The notes under the pieces were generated by a model, which did not search any database, was not told the DNA's origin, and saw nothing but the letters and a program-made list of their open reading frames with translations. The position numbers and the translations under genes were made by a program. A stretch of DNA of 64,000 bases from Yamadazyma tenuis (lineage: Eukaryota; Ascomycota; Pichiomycetes; Serinales; Debaryomycetaceae), in contig NC_089462.1 of the NCBI RefSeq assembly GCF_029203305.1, positions 1,178,001 through 1,242,000 on the forward strand, given 5' to 3'. Of the stretch, positions 9,799 to 18,088 are shown piece after piece. Positions within the stretch are counted from its first letter, which is position 1. Each line of letters begins with the position of its first letter.

Positions 9799-9826
9799 TC
9801 TAATATCTAATATCTAATATCTAATC
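9799..9826 (+). repeat. Four tandem copies of a 7-base unit (TCTAATA)
   Basis: Three exact TCTAATA copies and a fourth ending in C lie between the convergent 3' ends of CTF8 and the hydrolase gene. It is a small AT-rich satellite, possibly part of the 3' processing region. Confidence 0.8.
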
Positions 9827-9831
9827 TGACT

Positions 9832-11796
9832 TCACAAATTCGGACCCATGCTGTTACGGTGGCTCCACTCAATAAACGTGTCTTCCTTGAAGAATCCAAG
9901 GGTGTTTACCACCATGAGATTTTCATAGACTTTCAATATATCATCATCAGTAAATCCCATGGCTTTTTTCAAGTATGCAACAATTCCACCGAATTTTTGG
10001 TTGAACATTTCAATGGTAGACAACATAGCTTCATAACGGGAGCTTATCAAGTTTTCAAACCCATCTTTATATATGGTCCAGTTTGCACGACCTTTTCCTA
10101 TAGACTTTTCAAGTTCACTGGGATCGTCCATCCTGCTTTTGGTTTTCTCTATCAACTTGATAAAATTCTTCTTGATTTCTTCGTGGTCTGGCTTCAATCC
10201 TATGGTGGTCAACTCAAACTCCTTGGCAATGGTGTGTTTGTCCAACCCCACCAATAACAAGATCAACATTGCCAAAATTCCGGTTCTATCCTTACCAGCA
10301 GTGCAGTGGAAGACAAATGGAGTATCTTTATTGTCTCTGATAAACTCAAACACAGTTTTAAATGCCCCACCACCGTTCAACAACATGTCATCATAAACAT
10401 CCACGTAGGTGTGCCAACTGGTGGTTAAGTTGGTGTACCGAATGGCAATAGACTGGGGAGAATAATCTTGTTCACTGAACACCGGAGCATGTATTCTCTT
10501 GATCCCATGCTTTTCCAAGTTCTGAGGGTACCCATCACGAGAGGTTTCCCCCGATGATCTGAGGTCAAATATAGCCTTGACACCCATGGTTTTCAAAGCA
10601 TTTAATCCGTTTTCAGTTATCTTTCCCATATGAGCACACCTGAACATAAGATTGTGCTTAACATAGTATTTTCCCAGAACAGGCAGCTTCAATGGAAACC
10701 GAGGATTAGTTATTCTCCACCCCCCAATATCTCTAAAGTTGCTCACCCCCTCAATTTGTTTCCATCTAGATAAATGCCCAATATTTTTGCTGATATGCAA
10801 AAACCTTTGAAGCTCATTCTCGGGTCGTAGGTAATCAACAATTTTATCCACTACTATACCATTGAAGTTTGCAAATCCTGACCGGTTCAAAGGCAAGTTA
10901 TCAGGATTGTATGTGTCGGCATCGTCTTCATTTTCGATGGCCACAGCTCCATAGAAGTTGTGATCTGCAAGAGGGATTAACTCGAGTCGGTGAGATAAAT
11001 GTCCTCTGTTTAATGCATTGGAAAAATGAGCCGAGTCAACAATGGGGATAATATGGTCTTCTAACCCGTAGATACTCAACACCGAAAAGTCCAACGATAA
11101 GTCACTGAGGCCCGATAAATCTGCTTCAGCCAAATCAACTAGTTCTGTCTTTGTGATCATCACCGGCTGAAACTTGCCATGGCGTAACACGTTTTGCTCC
11201 ACACCATCGAAGTCATCATCTCCCCTGATCGGATATCTATCGTAAACAGTATGAGACTGATATCTTGAAGAACAATTCACCAAGTTGGGCACGATAATGG
11301 CTTTGGAAGACCATTCGGATTTAGCAAGGGCATCTTGCTTCAACGCCCATAAGAACATCGCCAAACTGCCTCGGGAGTGTCCCACAATAGTCGACAACGT
11401 GAAGTCGATACCGAGGGGGTTTTGGGTGCCGTCAAGAAGAAACTCTGCCGACTGCTGGATATCCTCGATATCCTGGCTTAATACACGGCCCTTGACGGGG
11501 TCTGTGTTGTCAGCAGAAGAACCACATCCACGAAAGTCTATTCTCAACGAGTACATTCCCAAGTCATTGGCCAAGCGGTGGGCCAACTGCTTTTGGTAAC
11601 AGTAGTTTCTGTGTCCACCTTGACCATGTACAATCAAAGCTGCTTTATGAGTGGGAGGAGCTAACCCCTGGGAGAAAATGGACTCAGTTGAGCGGGCGGC
11701 GGGTGGTACTGTTATAGTTCCCGAGACACCATTGCCTAGGTAGACGTCTATCTCTTCGATAGAAACATGGGAAGATGAAGACGTTCCTGATGTCAT
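9832..11796 (-). CDS. Fusion protein: alpha/beta-hydrolase followed by tyrosine phosphatase
   Basis: One uninterrupted 654-residue frame encodes two enzymes. Residues about 50-325 form an alpha/beta-hydrolase with oxyanion region HGQGG (57-61), nucleophile elbow GHSRGS (Ser141), a candidate Asp247 in YGLEDH and His279 in ADHNF. Residues about 340-650 form a phosphatase of the fungal Tyr_phosphatase3 type, with NFRDIGG (353-359) and the P-loop HCTAGKDRTG (Cys498 and Arg504, the CX5R signature). Both active sites look complete. The hydrolase substrate is unknown; the phosphatase family includes enzymes acting on phosphotyrosine or phosphoinositides. No signal peptide is seen, so it is probably cytosolic. 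The ATG at 11796 is the first in frame. Confidence 0.85.
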   Translation of the reverse strand: MTSGTSSSSHVSIEEIDVYLGNGVSGTITVPPAARSTESIFSQGLAPPTHKAALIVHGQGGHRNYCYQKQLAHRLANDLGMYSLRIDFRGCGSSADNTDPVKGRVLSQDIEDIQQSAEFLLDGTQNPLGIDFTLSTIVGHSRGSLAMFLWALKQDALAKSEWSSKAIIVPNLVNCSSRYQSHTVYDRYPIRGDDDFDGVEQNVLRHGKFQPVMITKTELVDLAEADLSGLSDLSLDFSVLSIYGLEDHIIPIVDSAHFSNALNRGHLSHRLELIPLADHNFYGAVAIENEDDADTYNPDNLPLNRSGFANFNGIVVDKIVDYLRPENELQRFLHISKNIGHLSRWKQIEGVSNFRDIGGWRITNPRFPLKLPVLGKYYVKHNLMFRCAHMGKITENGLNALKTMGVKAIFDLRSSGETSRDGYPQNLEKHGIKRIHAPVFSEQDYSPQSIAIRYTNLTTSWHTYVDVYDDMLLNGGGAFKTVFEFIRDNKDTPFVFHCTAGKDRTGILAMLILLLVGLDKHTIAKEFELTTIGLKPDHEEIKKNFIKLIEKTKSRMDDPSELEKSIGKGRANWTIYKDGFENLISSRYEAMLSTIEMFNQKFGGIVAYLKKAMGFTDDDILKVYENLMVVNTLGFFKEDTFIEWSHRNSMGPNL

Positions 11797-12374
11797 TAAT
11801 ATGGAGAATTTTGGTCTGCGAAATCATATGGGGAATATGGCGCCCCACCTACTTTTCGCAATTCATTGAACATGCCCTAAACGCAGCATGTGCAATCTGT
11901 GCGGTATGCGAGAGAAAGAATAAGAGGTGTCTTCCTTCGAACTTTATATTCGCCAAGGTTTAACAAAGTATAAGCCTTGTACTTTTACCGGTTGGTAAAT
12001 TACATGTCTTATTAAGTCGGTGTGTAAATAATGTCGGGGATGTCGCGGTGCTGGAAAACCTTTTGCTAGTAGCTTATAGCACGAAACGAGGTAGACCTTT
12101 ATGTCACTTGGCTATAGAGTTTGGAAATCAAAGCAAAAATGATTGTATTCGTGCGGTTTGCTCGAGATCACCACCACGACGCTACGGCCTCACAGTGTTC
12201 ACTCTGATTGGATTGTAGGTCCATTAGACCCCAGTTGACCCTCTCTTTGATACAACGATGCAACAAGACGCCGAACATCAGTTCGTGTATTCTTGTCTCC
12301 TCCAAACGCCTGGGGTCCATACTTACTCACGTCTAGGATTTGCTAAAGTGGTTGTATATTTTATCTTATACAGT
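11797..12374. other. Intergenic region, no gene seen
   Basis: About 580 bases between the start of the hydrolase-phosphatase gene and the end of the spliced twin-CX9C gene. It contains the promoter of the former; no ORF on either strand looks real. Confidence 0.4.
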
Positions 12375-12707
12375 CTATGCTTCTTCTTTTCTGGCTTGTT
12401 TCACCTGTGCCAACTCTTGCTTTCTTCTTATCAAATCCAAGTTTTCACACTCTTCCCAGGCATGTTTATCGTGTCCACAATCCACAGAGCCATTTGCACT
12501 TTGTCTAATAAGACATGTTTGATATAATGCAAAGTAAAACGCACATCTGTCTCTCCATTTCAAAGGAACCTTATATTTTTGCAAGTCGTCATCGGAAACT
12601 TGAATTTGGTTGTTAGTAAACTGTTGGTGATATACTGGGTGATATCAAATGGTACCCAAATGCAGGTGGAGCTACGTACGAAGCGGAGGAAATTTGGTTA
12701 CTGACAT
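12375..12707 (-). CDS. Twin-CX9C mitochondrial protein, NDUFB7-like, split by one intron
   Basis: Exon 1 runs 12707-12680 and exon 2 runs 12598-12375. Joining them gives 83 residues beginning MSVTKFPPLLSDDDLQKYK. Exon 2 alone is open upstream only to a TGA and has no ATG, which is why an intron is proposed. The protein has two CX9C motifs (Cys28-Cys38 and Cys50-Cys60) with RDRCAFYF and HDKHAWEEC, closely matching the layout of complex I subunit NDUFB7. Such proteins are imported by the Mia40 disulfide relay into the intermembrane space. It lies 357 bases from a second twin-CX9C gene on the same strand, so which of the two is the true NDUFB7 ortholog is open. Splice sites are predicted by eye. 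Confidence 0.65.
12599..12679 (-). other. Predicted 81-base spliceosomal intron
   Basis: The 5' splice site is GTACGT (12679-12674), the branch site is a perfect TACTAAC (12618-12612), and the 3' site is CAAG ending at 12599, 14 bases after the branch adenosine. The phase matches: exon 1 ends with one base of a codon and exon 2 supplies two. The short branch-to-3' distance is usual in budding yeasts. Confidence 0.6.
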
Positions 12708-13064
12708 TGTCCAATGAAAGAATTGATAAATAAGAAAAGAGTTTTTCCTCAAGTGTGCGAACTGTGTGCGAGGTGCACCGCGGTGTTGGTGGGAGCTGGC
12801 ACCAGTGGTGGGTGCGGCTTGGCTGGCAGTGGCGGTAGAGGCGTGAGAGAAATCACAAACTACAAAAGACACCACCAACAACTACTGGTAAGAGACTTCT
12901 CCGACCCTTGTCTCTTTAATGCCTGAATAAAACACCTCGTCAGATAACAGAGTGTGTAGTCAGCGAAACCGAAAGTCGAAACTCTGTCAAACTTGTGAAC
13001 TTTCTTAACTGATGTGTATTATGCTATCTATAGTGTGTTTTGTTGTGAAGTTCATTGACGAACC
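12708..13064. other. Spacer between the two twin-CX9C genes
   Basis: This 357-base stretch includes a GC-rich segment around 12770-12850 with G-rich trinucleotide steps. ORFs on both strands overlap it, but none looks like a gene. It should hold the promoter of the spliced twin-CX9C gene. Confidence 0.35.
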
Positions 13065-13283
13065 CTAATGGCCGTCGTCCAACCGCTTCTTCAATAAATA
13101 GTACTGGCATTTGTAAAACTCATCTTTGGTGGAAGAGCAGAAGGTAAGTCCTTTGTCCAAACATTTGTAATAGTTGATCAAAGGGTTGGCACAAGAGTCT
13201 CTATGCAAAAGGGGCACGTTGTGTTCATCCAACTCACTGATGGGTGGAATCGCCTGAAACTCGTAATGTTCACTGTGTCCCAT
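13065..13283 (-). CDS. Twin-CX9C protein, likely complex I subunit NDUFB7 (NB8M)
   Basis: A complete 72-residue ORF beginning MGHSEHYEF. It contains two CX9C motifs (Cys31-Cys41 and Cys49-Cys59) in the context HRDSCANPL and EFYKCQYYLLKKRL, which resembles fungal NDUFB7/NB8M (RDSCAHLLIP ... YEKCQYEEFKKRV, from memory). NDUFB7 sits on the intermembrane-space face of the distal membrane arm of NADH dehydrogenase and is stabilised by two disulfides. The length is short but close to fungal members. It implies a lineage that retains complex I. The second, spliced twin-CX9C gene downstream could be a diverged duplicate. Confidence 0.68.
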   Translation of the reverse strand: MGHSEHYEFQAIPPISELDEHNVPLLHRDSCANPLINYYKCLDKGLTFCSSTKDEFYKCQYYLLKKRLDDGH

Positions 13284-13394
13284 GTTTGATATAGGAAAAG
13301 TTTGGCTTGGCCAATTGTTTTAGTCGCATTTGAAGCATTTGGTGCGGGTTGGTGGTGCGGTCGTGTGTGGCATAAACATATACGCTATATAAGA

Positions 13395-14438
13395 TTACTG
13401 CTCTTCGATGTCGTACACCAAGTGACCATCAGCTTTAGGGTCATAAGGAGTCAATAAGTACTTAGAGAACCGTTTTAAGTTTTCAACCCCTCTGATTTCC
13501 GTTCCCAATAATGGCATTTTGACTAAGTGATAGTCTTCATACAATTCGGACATCTGATCCAAGTACTTCTTTTGCATTTTCCATCTCGACTGGCACCGTT
13601 TACAATTTTCATCATCTTCAGCAAATAACAATTGGTTCACCACAATCGAATTAACGTCCATGTTGTAGCTCATTAATTCTTGAATCATTCTTTCCGTTTC
13701 ATATAAAGACAAGAACTCAGAAATACACACACACACAAATGTGGTCAAATCGGCGTTGGTAAACTGTTCGTTCACCTCACTGACATTTTTCTGCAATTCA
13801 TTCAATTTGCCAAACACATCCTGTTGCTGGCCAGCACCCAACATGCTCATCATGGGACCTAACTTACCACTTAAATCCTGGAACTTACCCAACAACTTCT
13901 CCAACGTGGCAGGTAATTGAAGAAACCGTAAGGTGTGGCCGGTGGGAGCTGTATCGAATATAATTGTCTTGTAGCTAATGGTGTTGGAATCAGGCGATTC
14001 GGCGTTTTCCTTCTGGTTCTTGATGTGTTTCAAAACCTCCATGAACGACAAAGCCTCATCGATTCCAGGGATAGAACCAGTCAAGTCACTCATCATAGAC
14101 TTCAATGGATCATTAGGATCATTATTATATTGAGCTGCTTGTTGTTGTAAGTCCGACATGGCAGCTTCGGGGTCGATTTCCATACACGACAAGTTGGGTA
14201 ACCCTTCTACTGGGGTGGCATTCTTGTTAAACTTTTGGCAGAAGGCATCGGACAAGTTATGAGCAGGATCGGTAGAAATTAATAAGAACTGATCTTGTGG
14301 GTACTTGAGTGCCAACTGGACGGCGACGGAAGATGAGGTGGTGGTTTTACCAACACCACCTTTACCACCGACAAACACCCATTTGAGGGTATCCTGGTTG
14401 ATTATTGACTCCAAAGTTGGTTCTAATTCAAAGTCCAT
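13395..14438 (-). CDS. GET3: ATPase Get3 (guided entry of tail-anchored proteins)
   Basis: A 347-residue ArsA-type ATPase. The deviant P-loop [13 protein letters not shown] begins at residue 24, the switch region [10 protein letters not shown] follows, and the zinc-binding CXXC pair is at Cys279 and Cys282 (CKRCQSRW), which joins the homodimer. The long run [18 protein letters not shown] is almost invariant in the family. Get3 binds transmembrane helices of tail-anchored proteins in the cytosol and delivers them to Get1/Get2 in the ER membrane. Length and N-terminus match the yeast protein. Start ATG at 14438 is the first in frame. It lies about 110 bases downstream of the twin-CX9C gene on the same strand. 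Confidence 0.96.
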   Translation of the reverse strand: MDFELEPTLESIINQDTLKWVFVGGKGGVGKTTTSSSVAVQLALKYPQDQFLLISTDPAHNLSDAFCQKFNKNATPVEGLPNLSCMEIDPEAAMSDLQQQAAQYNNDPNDPLKSMMSDLTGSIPGIDEALSFMEVLKHIKNQKENAESPDSNTISYKTIIFDTAPTGHTLRFLQLPATLEKLLGKFQDLSGKLGPMMSMLGAGQQQDVFGKLNELQKNVSEVNEQFTNADLTTFVCVCISEFLSLYETERMIQELMSYNMDVNSIVVNQLLFAEDDENCKRCQSRWKMQKKYLDQMSELYEDYHLVKMPLLGTEIRGVENLKRFSKYLLTPYDPKADGHLVYDIEEQ

Positions 14439-15059
14439 GGTGATATATGTTGAGAGAAACTTGAGATTGTGAGGGCACTTTTGGCCTGGCAGGTGCGACT
14501 TCTAGAATTTTCGCGGGCAATGGCGGCGGGAGGCGGGTCGGCCCACCACTGGGTGGTGGGGCTTGGCGCGAGCGTCGCTGTACGATTGAACAACGGGGGA
14601 GATATGTGGTTATTTGGTATTCGGCGTGAATAAAACCCATTATCGTATTGTGGATTGTTTGCTGAAACTGTGGTGGTTTTGCAGACTTTGAAGAAGATAC
14701 ATCTCTTCACTCAGGATGCAAAAGGCTTTTATGTTTCGCAATTTGCAGCCAAATGTCAATTGTTATTCTAGAATTCTTCAAAAGCAGGCCATTAGTACTC
14801 CAGTACTCTTCATTCGTCAATCTATTCCTAGTGTTCTTCCTTGCCCCAACTGCTCGGTACTTTTTTTCGTTTCCCTAAATGTCAATACTTATTCGCCTTT
14901 TGTGTCGGTCCCACAAAACGTGCGCTACGAACATCGCATCAAAAAATATTCTGAAAGGCCTTTACTCATTACAACATCACATTTTCCTCCAAGTAGCATG
15001 CCAGGTGACATATAGCCTTTAGCCTTGTCCAGCAATATTAAAAATATTAATAAGTTTCT
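14439..15059. other. Divergent spacer between GET3 and the SPX-RING gene
   Basis: About 620 bases carrying both promoters. A GC-rich patch at 14500-14580 precedes GET3. A 99-codon ORF (14716-15015) is listed separately. Confidence 0.4.
14716..15015 (+). CDS. Uncertain ORF (99 aa), unrecognised
   Basis: The frame opens with ATG and begins MQKAFMFRNLQPN, which is basic and mildly amphipathic like a mitochondrial presequence, and the middle is hydrophobic (VLFFVSLNVN). No known family is recognised. It ends 45 bases before the SPX-RING start, so it may be an upstream ORF or chance reading of the promoter. Confidence 0.22.
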   Translation: MQKAFMFRNLQPNVNCYSRILQKQAISTPVLFIRQSIPSVLPCPNCSVLFFVSLNVNTYSPFVSVPQNVRYEHRIKKYSERPLLITTSHFPPSSMPGDI

Positions 15060-16448
15060 ATGAAGTTTGCTAAAGTATTTGAACAAACCCTTGTGGAGGA
15101 CGAAATTCCCGATGATTGGATTGAGGCAGCTATCCAGTACAAAGCACTCAAAAAGTGTATTGCCCGCGTGGTAGAAGAACTAAACCTTTTAGGTCTTGAG
15201 CAAAATACTCTCAAAGTTCTTTTAGATCACGTGGAAGTCAATCAAGACGAAACGACTGCCTCCAATCCGGTGGTTGCCCAGTATGTGCTAAAGAAGACAA
15301 AAGACTCTAAGGTCATACCGTCATTAAAAATCGTTGTTGACTACAATGCTGAGCTAACAGACGACTATATCAACACCAGTATCCAGGTGTTGCGAAGCAA
15401 CTTGGAGCAGATTGTTCACGGGTTCTCTGACAACGACATGAAAGATGAGGATAGCGAGGATGATGAAAACAATAGCATCGAAGAGAACGTATTAATATCA
15501 AAAACGTCTGTGCAACAGCTTCCAAGCACCGCAGGTTCATCGGGAAAGAAATATCAGATTTCCATACGGCTCAACTCTGATACCAAGTTCTTTTCAATGT
15601 TGAACCAAGAGTTGAATAACTTGGATAAGTTCAAGAAGCAGGAGGAAGACAAAATGATCCAAGAGATCCAAAATGTAGCCGAGACCCTTCATGAGTTGTC
15701 CAGAAATGAGTCTGTGAAGAAGTCAGATATATATACCTGGAGAGAGCTATTCAGGTTGTTCTTAGATAACGAGATCTACTTCAAGTACAACGATTCTACT
15801 TATCAAGCATCAGAGAAATCCTTGACCTTGGTGAAAAACAACCTCAATAAGTACAACGAGATAGTAACCAAATCTCGAATCCTTGACCAATTCAAGAATA
15901 AGAAGTCTCTTCGAGCATTCACAAAGTTTCTTCATGTCAACGAATATCTCTTGAAAGTGCTTCAGTTCCAGTCTATCAACACCACCGCTTTCAGAAAGAT
16001 CTTGAAGAAGTTCGACAAGCAGACATCTCTCAACGTTAAGTCCCGGCTTCCCAAACTCATCTCCGATGACCATGTATTTTTCACGGGTAAGTCTTTGAGT
16101 CAGTCCATCTGCTATATTATTCAAACTTCTTTGTTGCAAATAGTTCCGCAACTCGAGGATTATACTTGCCCCATTTGCTTGGAAATAGCTTTTAAACCCA
16201 TCAAGTTGGAGTGTGGCCACCTTTTCTGTGTGCGGTGTTTGGTGAAAATGAAGCACGAAGATAAGTTCGACTGTCCCATATGTCGATACGAAAAGGCCGT
16301 TTCATTGGCAGATGGGAGCAACCTCGACATGGAAACCATGCAGATGATGCAGAGAATGTTCCCCAAGGAGGTTAAACAAAAGTTGAGAGATAGAGATCAA
16401 GAAAGATACTCCGAAGTGTTTGGAGGTAATAAGTGTGTAATGATGTAG
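15060..16448 (+). CDS. SPX-domain RING-finger E3 ubiquitin ligase with C-terminal CaaX-like motif
   Basis: A 462-residue protein starting MKFAKVFEQTL, the typical first helix of SPX domains, which bind inositol pyrophosphates and report phosphate status. SPX sequence covers about residues 1-330, with an acidic insert near 125-145. A RING finger spans about 370-409 (CPICLEIAFKP ... CGHLFCVRC ... CPICR). This SPX-RING architecture is known in filamentous fungi and other yeasts as a putative ubiquitin ligase. The last residues are KCVMM, fitting a CaaX prenylation box with Met favouring farnesyl transfer. A phosphate-sensitive, membrane-tethered ligase is an inference. It precedes ULA1 by 57 bases on the same strand. 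Confidence 0.85.
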   Translation: MKFAKVFEQTLVEDEIPDDWIEAAIQYKALKKCIARVVEELNLLGLEQNTLKVLLDHVEVNQDETTASNPVVAQYVLKKTKDSKVIPSLKIVVDYNAELTDDYINTSIQVLRSNLEQIVHGFSDNDMKDEDSEDDENNSIEENVLISKTSVQQLPSTAGSSGKKYQISIRLNSDTKFFSMLNQELNNLDKFKKQEEDKMIQEIQNVAETLHELSRNESVKKSDIYTWRELFRLFLDNEIYFKYNDSTYQASEKSLTLVKNNLNKYNEIVTKSRILDQFKNKKSLRAFTKFLHVNEYLLKVLQFQSINTTAFRKILKKFDKQTSLNVKSRLPKLISDDHVFFTGKSLSQSICYIIQTSLLQIVPQLEDYTCPICLEIAFKPIKLECGHLFCVRCLVKMKHEDKFDCPICRYEKAVSLADGSNLDMETMQMMQRMFPKEVKQKLRDRDQERYSEVFGGNKCVMM

Positions 16449-16505
16449 GTTAATTCATGAAAACCCGAAATTATTTCGCATTCGCAGTTTTCGGTTTGTG
16501 CTAAC

Positions 16506-18068
16506 ATGACTGCCACCAAGGAGAAAAGTAACAAGTACGATCGGCAATTACGGCTTTGGGCCACTTCTGGGCAATCCCGTCTTGAGGACTGCCATGTGTG
16601 CTTGGTCAATGCCACTAGTACCGGCTCTGAGGTGCTAAAAAACTTGGTTCTTCCAGGAATCGGAGACTTTACAATAGTGGATGATTCTGTGACTACAGAT
16701 GCGGATGTGGCCAATAACTTCTTCATGACTCGCACAGACACGGGCCGGCCCCGAAGTGAGGCCATGTGTAAGTACTTGGGCGAGTTGAACCAAGACAGCA
16801 ATGGACACTTTGTTACGCGACCTCTCCATTCTCTTGAAGATGGGTTTTGGAGTCAATTCAATATAGTCGTCATAACTGACTATGTTGCCTCTGAGCGGTT
16901 GATCCAGATCAAGGACCTTTTGTTTGAACTTGAGATTCCCTTGCTTTTAGTCAACACGGTTGGGTATTATGGAACAGTACACTTGATTACTAAAGAAGTT
17001 ACTGTAATTGATACCCATGCCAATAACCTATATGACTTGAGAGTCGACAAGCCATGGCCAGAGTTATTAGAATATGCTCATAGCTTTAATTGGGATGCAT
17101 TGGATGATACAGACCACGCACATATCCCATCGGTGGTGATACTTATCAATGCATTGGAGAATTGGCGTTCACATCATGAATCTCCCGCACCAAGAAACAC
17201 CAACGAGAAGAAAGAGTTTAGAAGACTCGTACTGTTGATGGCACGCAATATGGATTTTGAAACAAACTTCATCGAAGCAATTGAAACCATTTCCAGAGCC
17301 TATAGGCGAACTTCAGTTCTGTCTGAGCTACACCAGCTCTTCAACAATCCAAAAGTTCCGGGAGAAACCGTGGGAAATGACACTCCATTATTCTGGGTTC
17401 TTATCAAAGCCCTCAAGCAGTTTGTTGATGTTTCTCAGCAGATCCCATTGTCGGGGTCTCTTCCTGATATGGCTTCGGACACAAAGAACTATGTGAGATT
17501 GCAGAGGTTGTACAGAGAAAAGGCAGATAAAGACAAACGAGAGTTGGTTGAAGCTACCAAAATTCTTCTTAAAAGAGATCTCACACTGCTGGAATTGGAT
17601 CTGGTGAGTGTATTCTGTAAGAACATTCAAACCCTCCATGTAGCAGAAGGATCAGGTAACCTTTCGAGCCCAGAGCTCATTGAGAGTCTAGTGAAGGAGA
17701 GTTCAAATGGTTTTGAAGACTCCAACTCCAATGCCAATACACTCGCCATATACTATGGACTTCTCACATTCAACGAATTCATCAATGAAGTCCATCGGGT
17801 ACCCTGTCCCCATGACTTAGAAGTGTTCACCCAGCTATTCACTAAGAAATTTAAAGTTGACCATAGTGAAATTTCCACGTCCATCATGAACACATTCAAA
17901 GAGATCCTCTGTCATAATACTACCAACTACATTAACACGGCAAGTCTTATAGGAGGCATTGCTTCACAAGAGGTGCTTAAGTTGTGCACGTCTCAATATA
18001 TTCCCTTAGATAATATGTTAGTGTTTGACGGCATACGATCAATTAGTAACCGGTACAAGATTAGTTGA
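16506..18068 (+). CDS. ULA1: NEDD8/Rub1-activating enzyme regulatory subunit Ula1
   Basis: A 520-residue protein of the APP-BP1/Ula1 family. The opening KYDRQLRLWATSGQSRLE and the Rossmann segment GSEVLKNLVLPGIGDFTIVD are characteristic of the E1 regulatory half. It lacks a catalytic cysteine domain, as expected. The C-terminal stretch TASLIGGIASQEVLKL matches the adenylation-fold end shared by E1s. Ula1 works with Uba3 to activate Rub1 (NEDD8) for cullin modification. The first ATG at 16506 gives a normal N-terminus. The gene converges on SPB4 with only 20 bases between stop codons. Confidence 0.9.
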   Translation: MTATKEKSNKYDRQLRLWATSGQSRLEDCHVCLVNATSTGSEVLKNLVLPGIGDFTIVDDSVTTDADVANNFFMTRTDTGRPRSEAMCKYLGELNQDSNGHFVTRPLHSLEDGFWSQFNIVVITDYVASERLIQIKDLLFELEIPLLLVNTVGYYGTVHLITKEVTVIDTHANNLYDLRVDKPWPELLEYAHSFNWDALDDTDHAHIPSVVILINALENWRSHHESPAPRNTNEKKEFRRLVLLMARNMDFETNFIEAIETISRAYRRTSVLSELHQLFNNPKVPGETVGNDTPLFWVLIKALKQFVDVSQQIPLSGSLPDMASDTKNYVRLQRLYREKADKDKRELVEATKILLKRDLTLLELDLVSVFCKNIQTLHVAEGSGNLSSPELIESLVKESSNGFEDSNSNANTLAIYYGLLTFNEFINEVHRVPCPHDLEVFTQLFTKKFKVDHSEISTSIMNTFKEILCHNTTNYINTASLIGGIASQEVLKLCTSQYIPLDNMLVFDGIRSISNRYKIS

Positions 18069-18088
18069 ATATTCATTATGCTATAATA

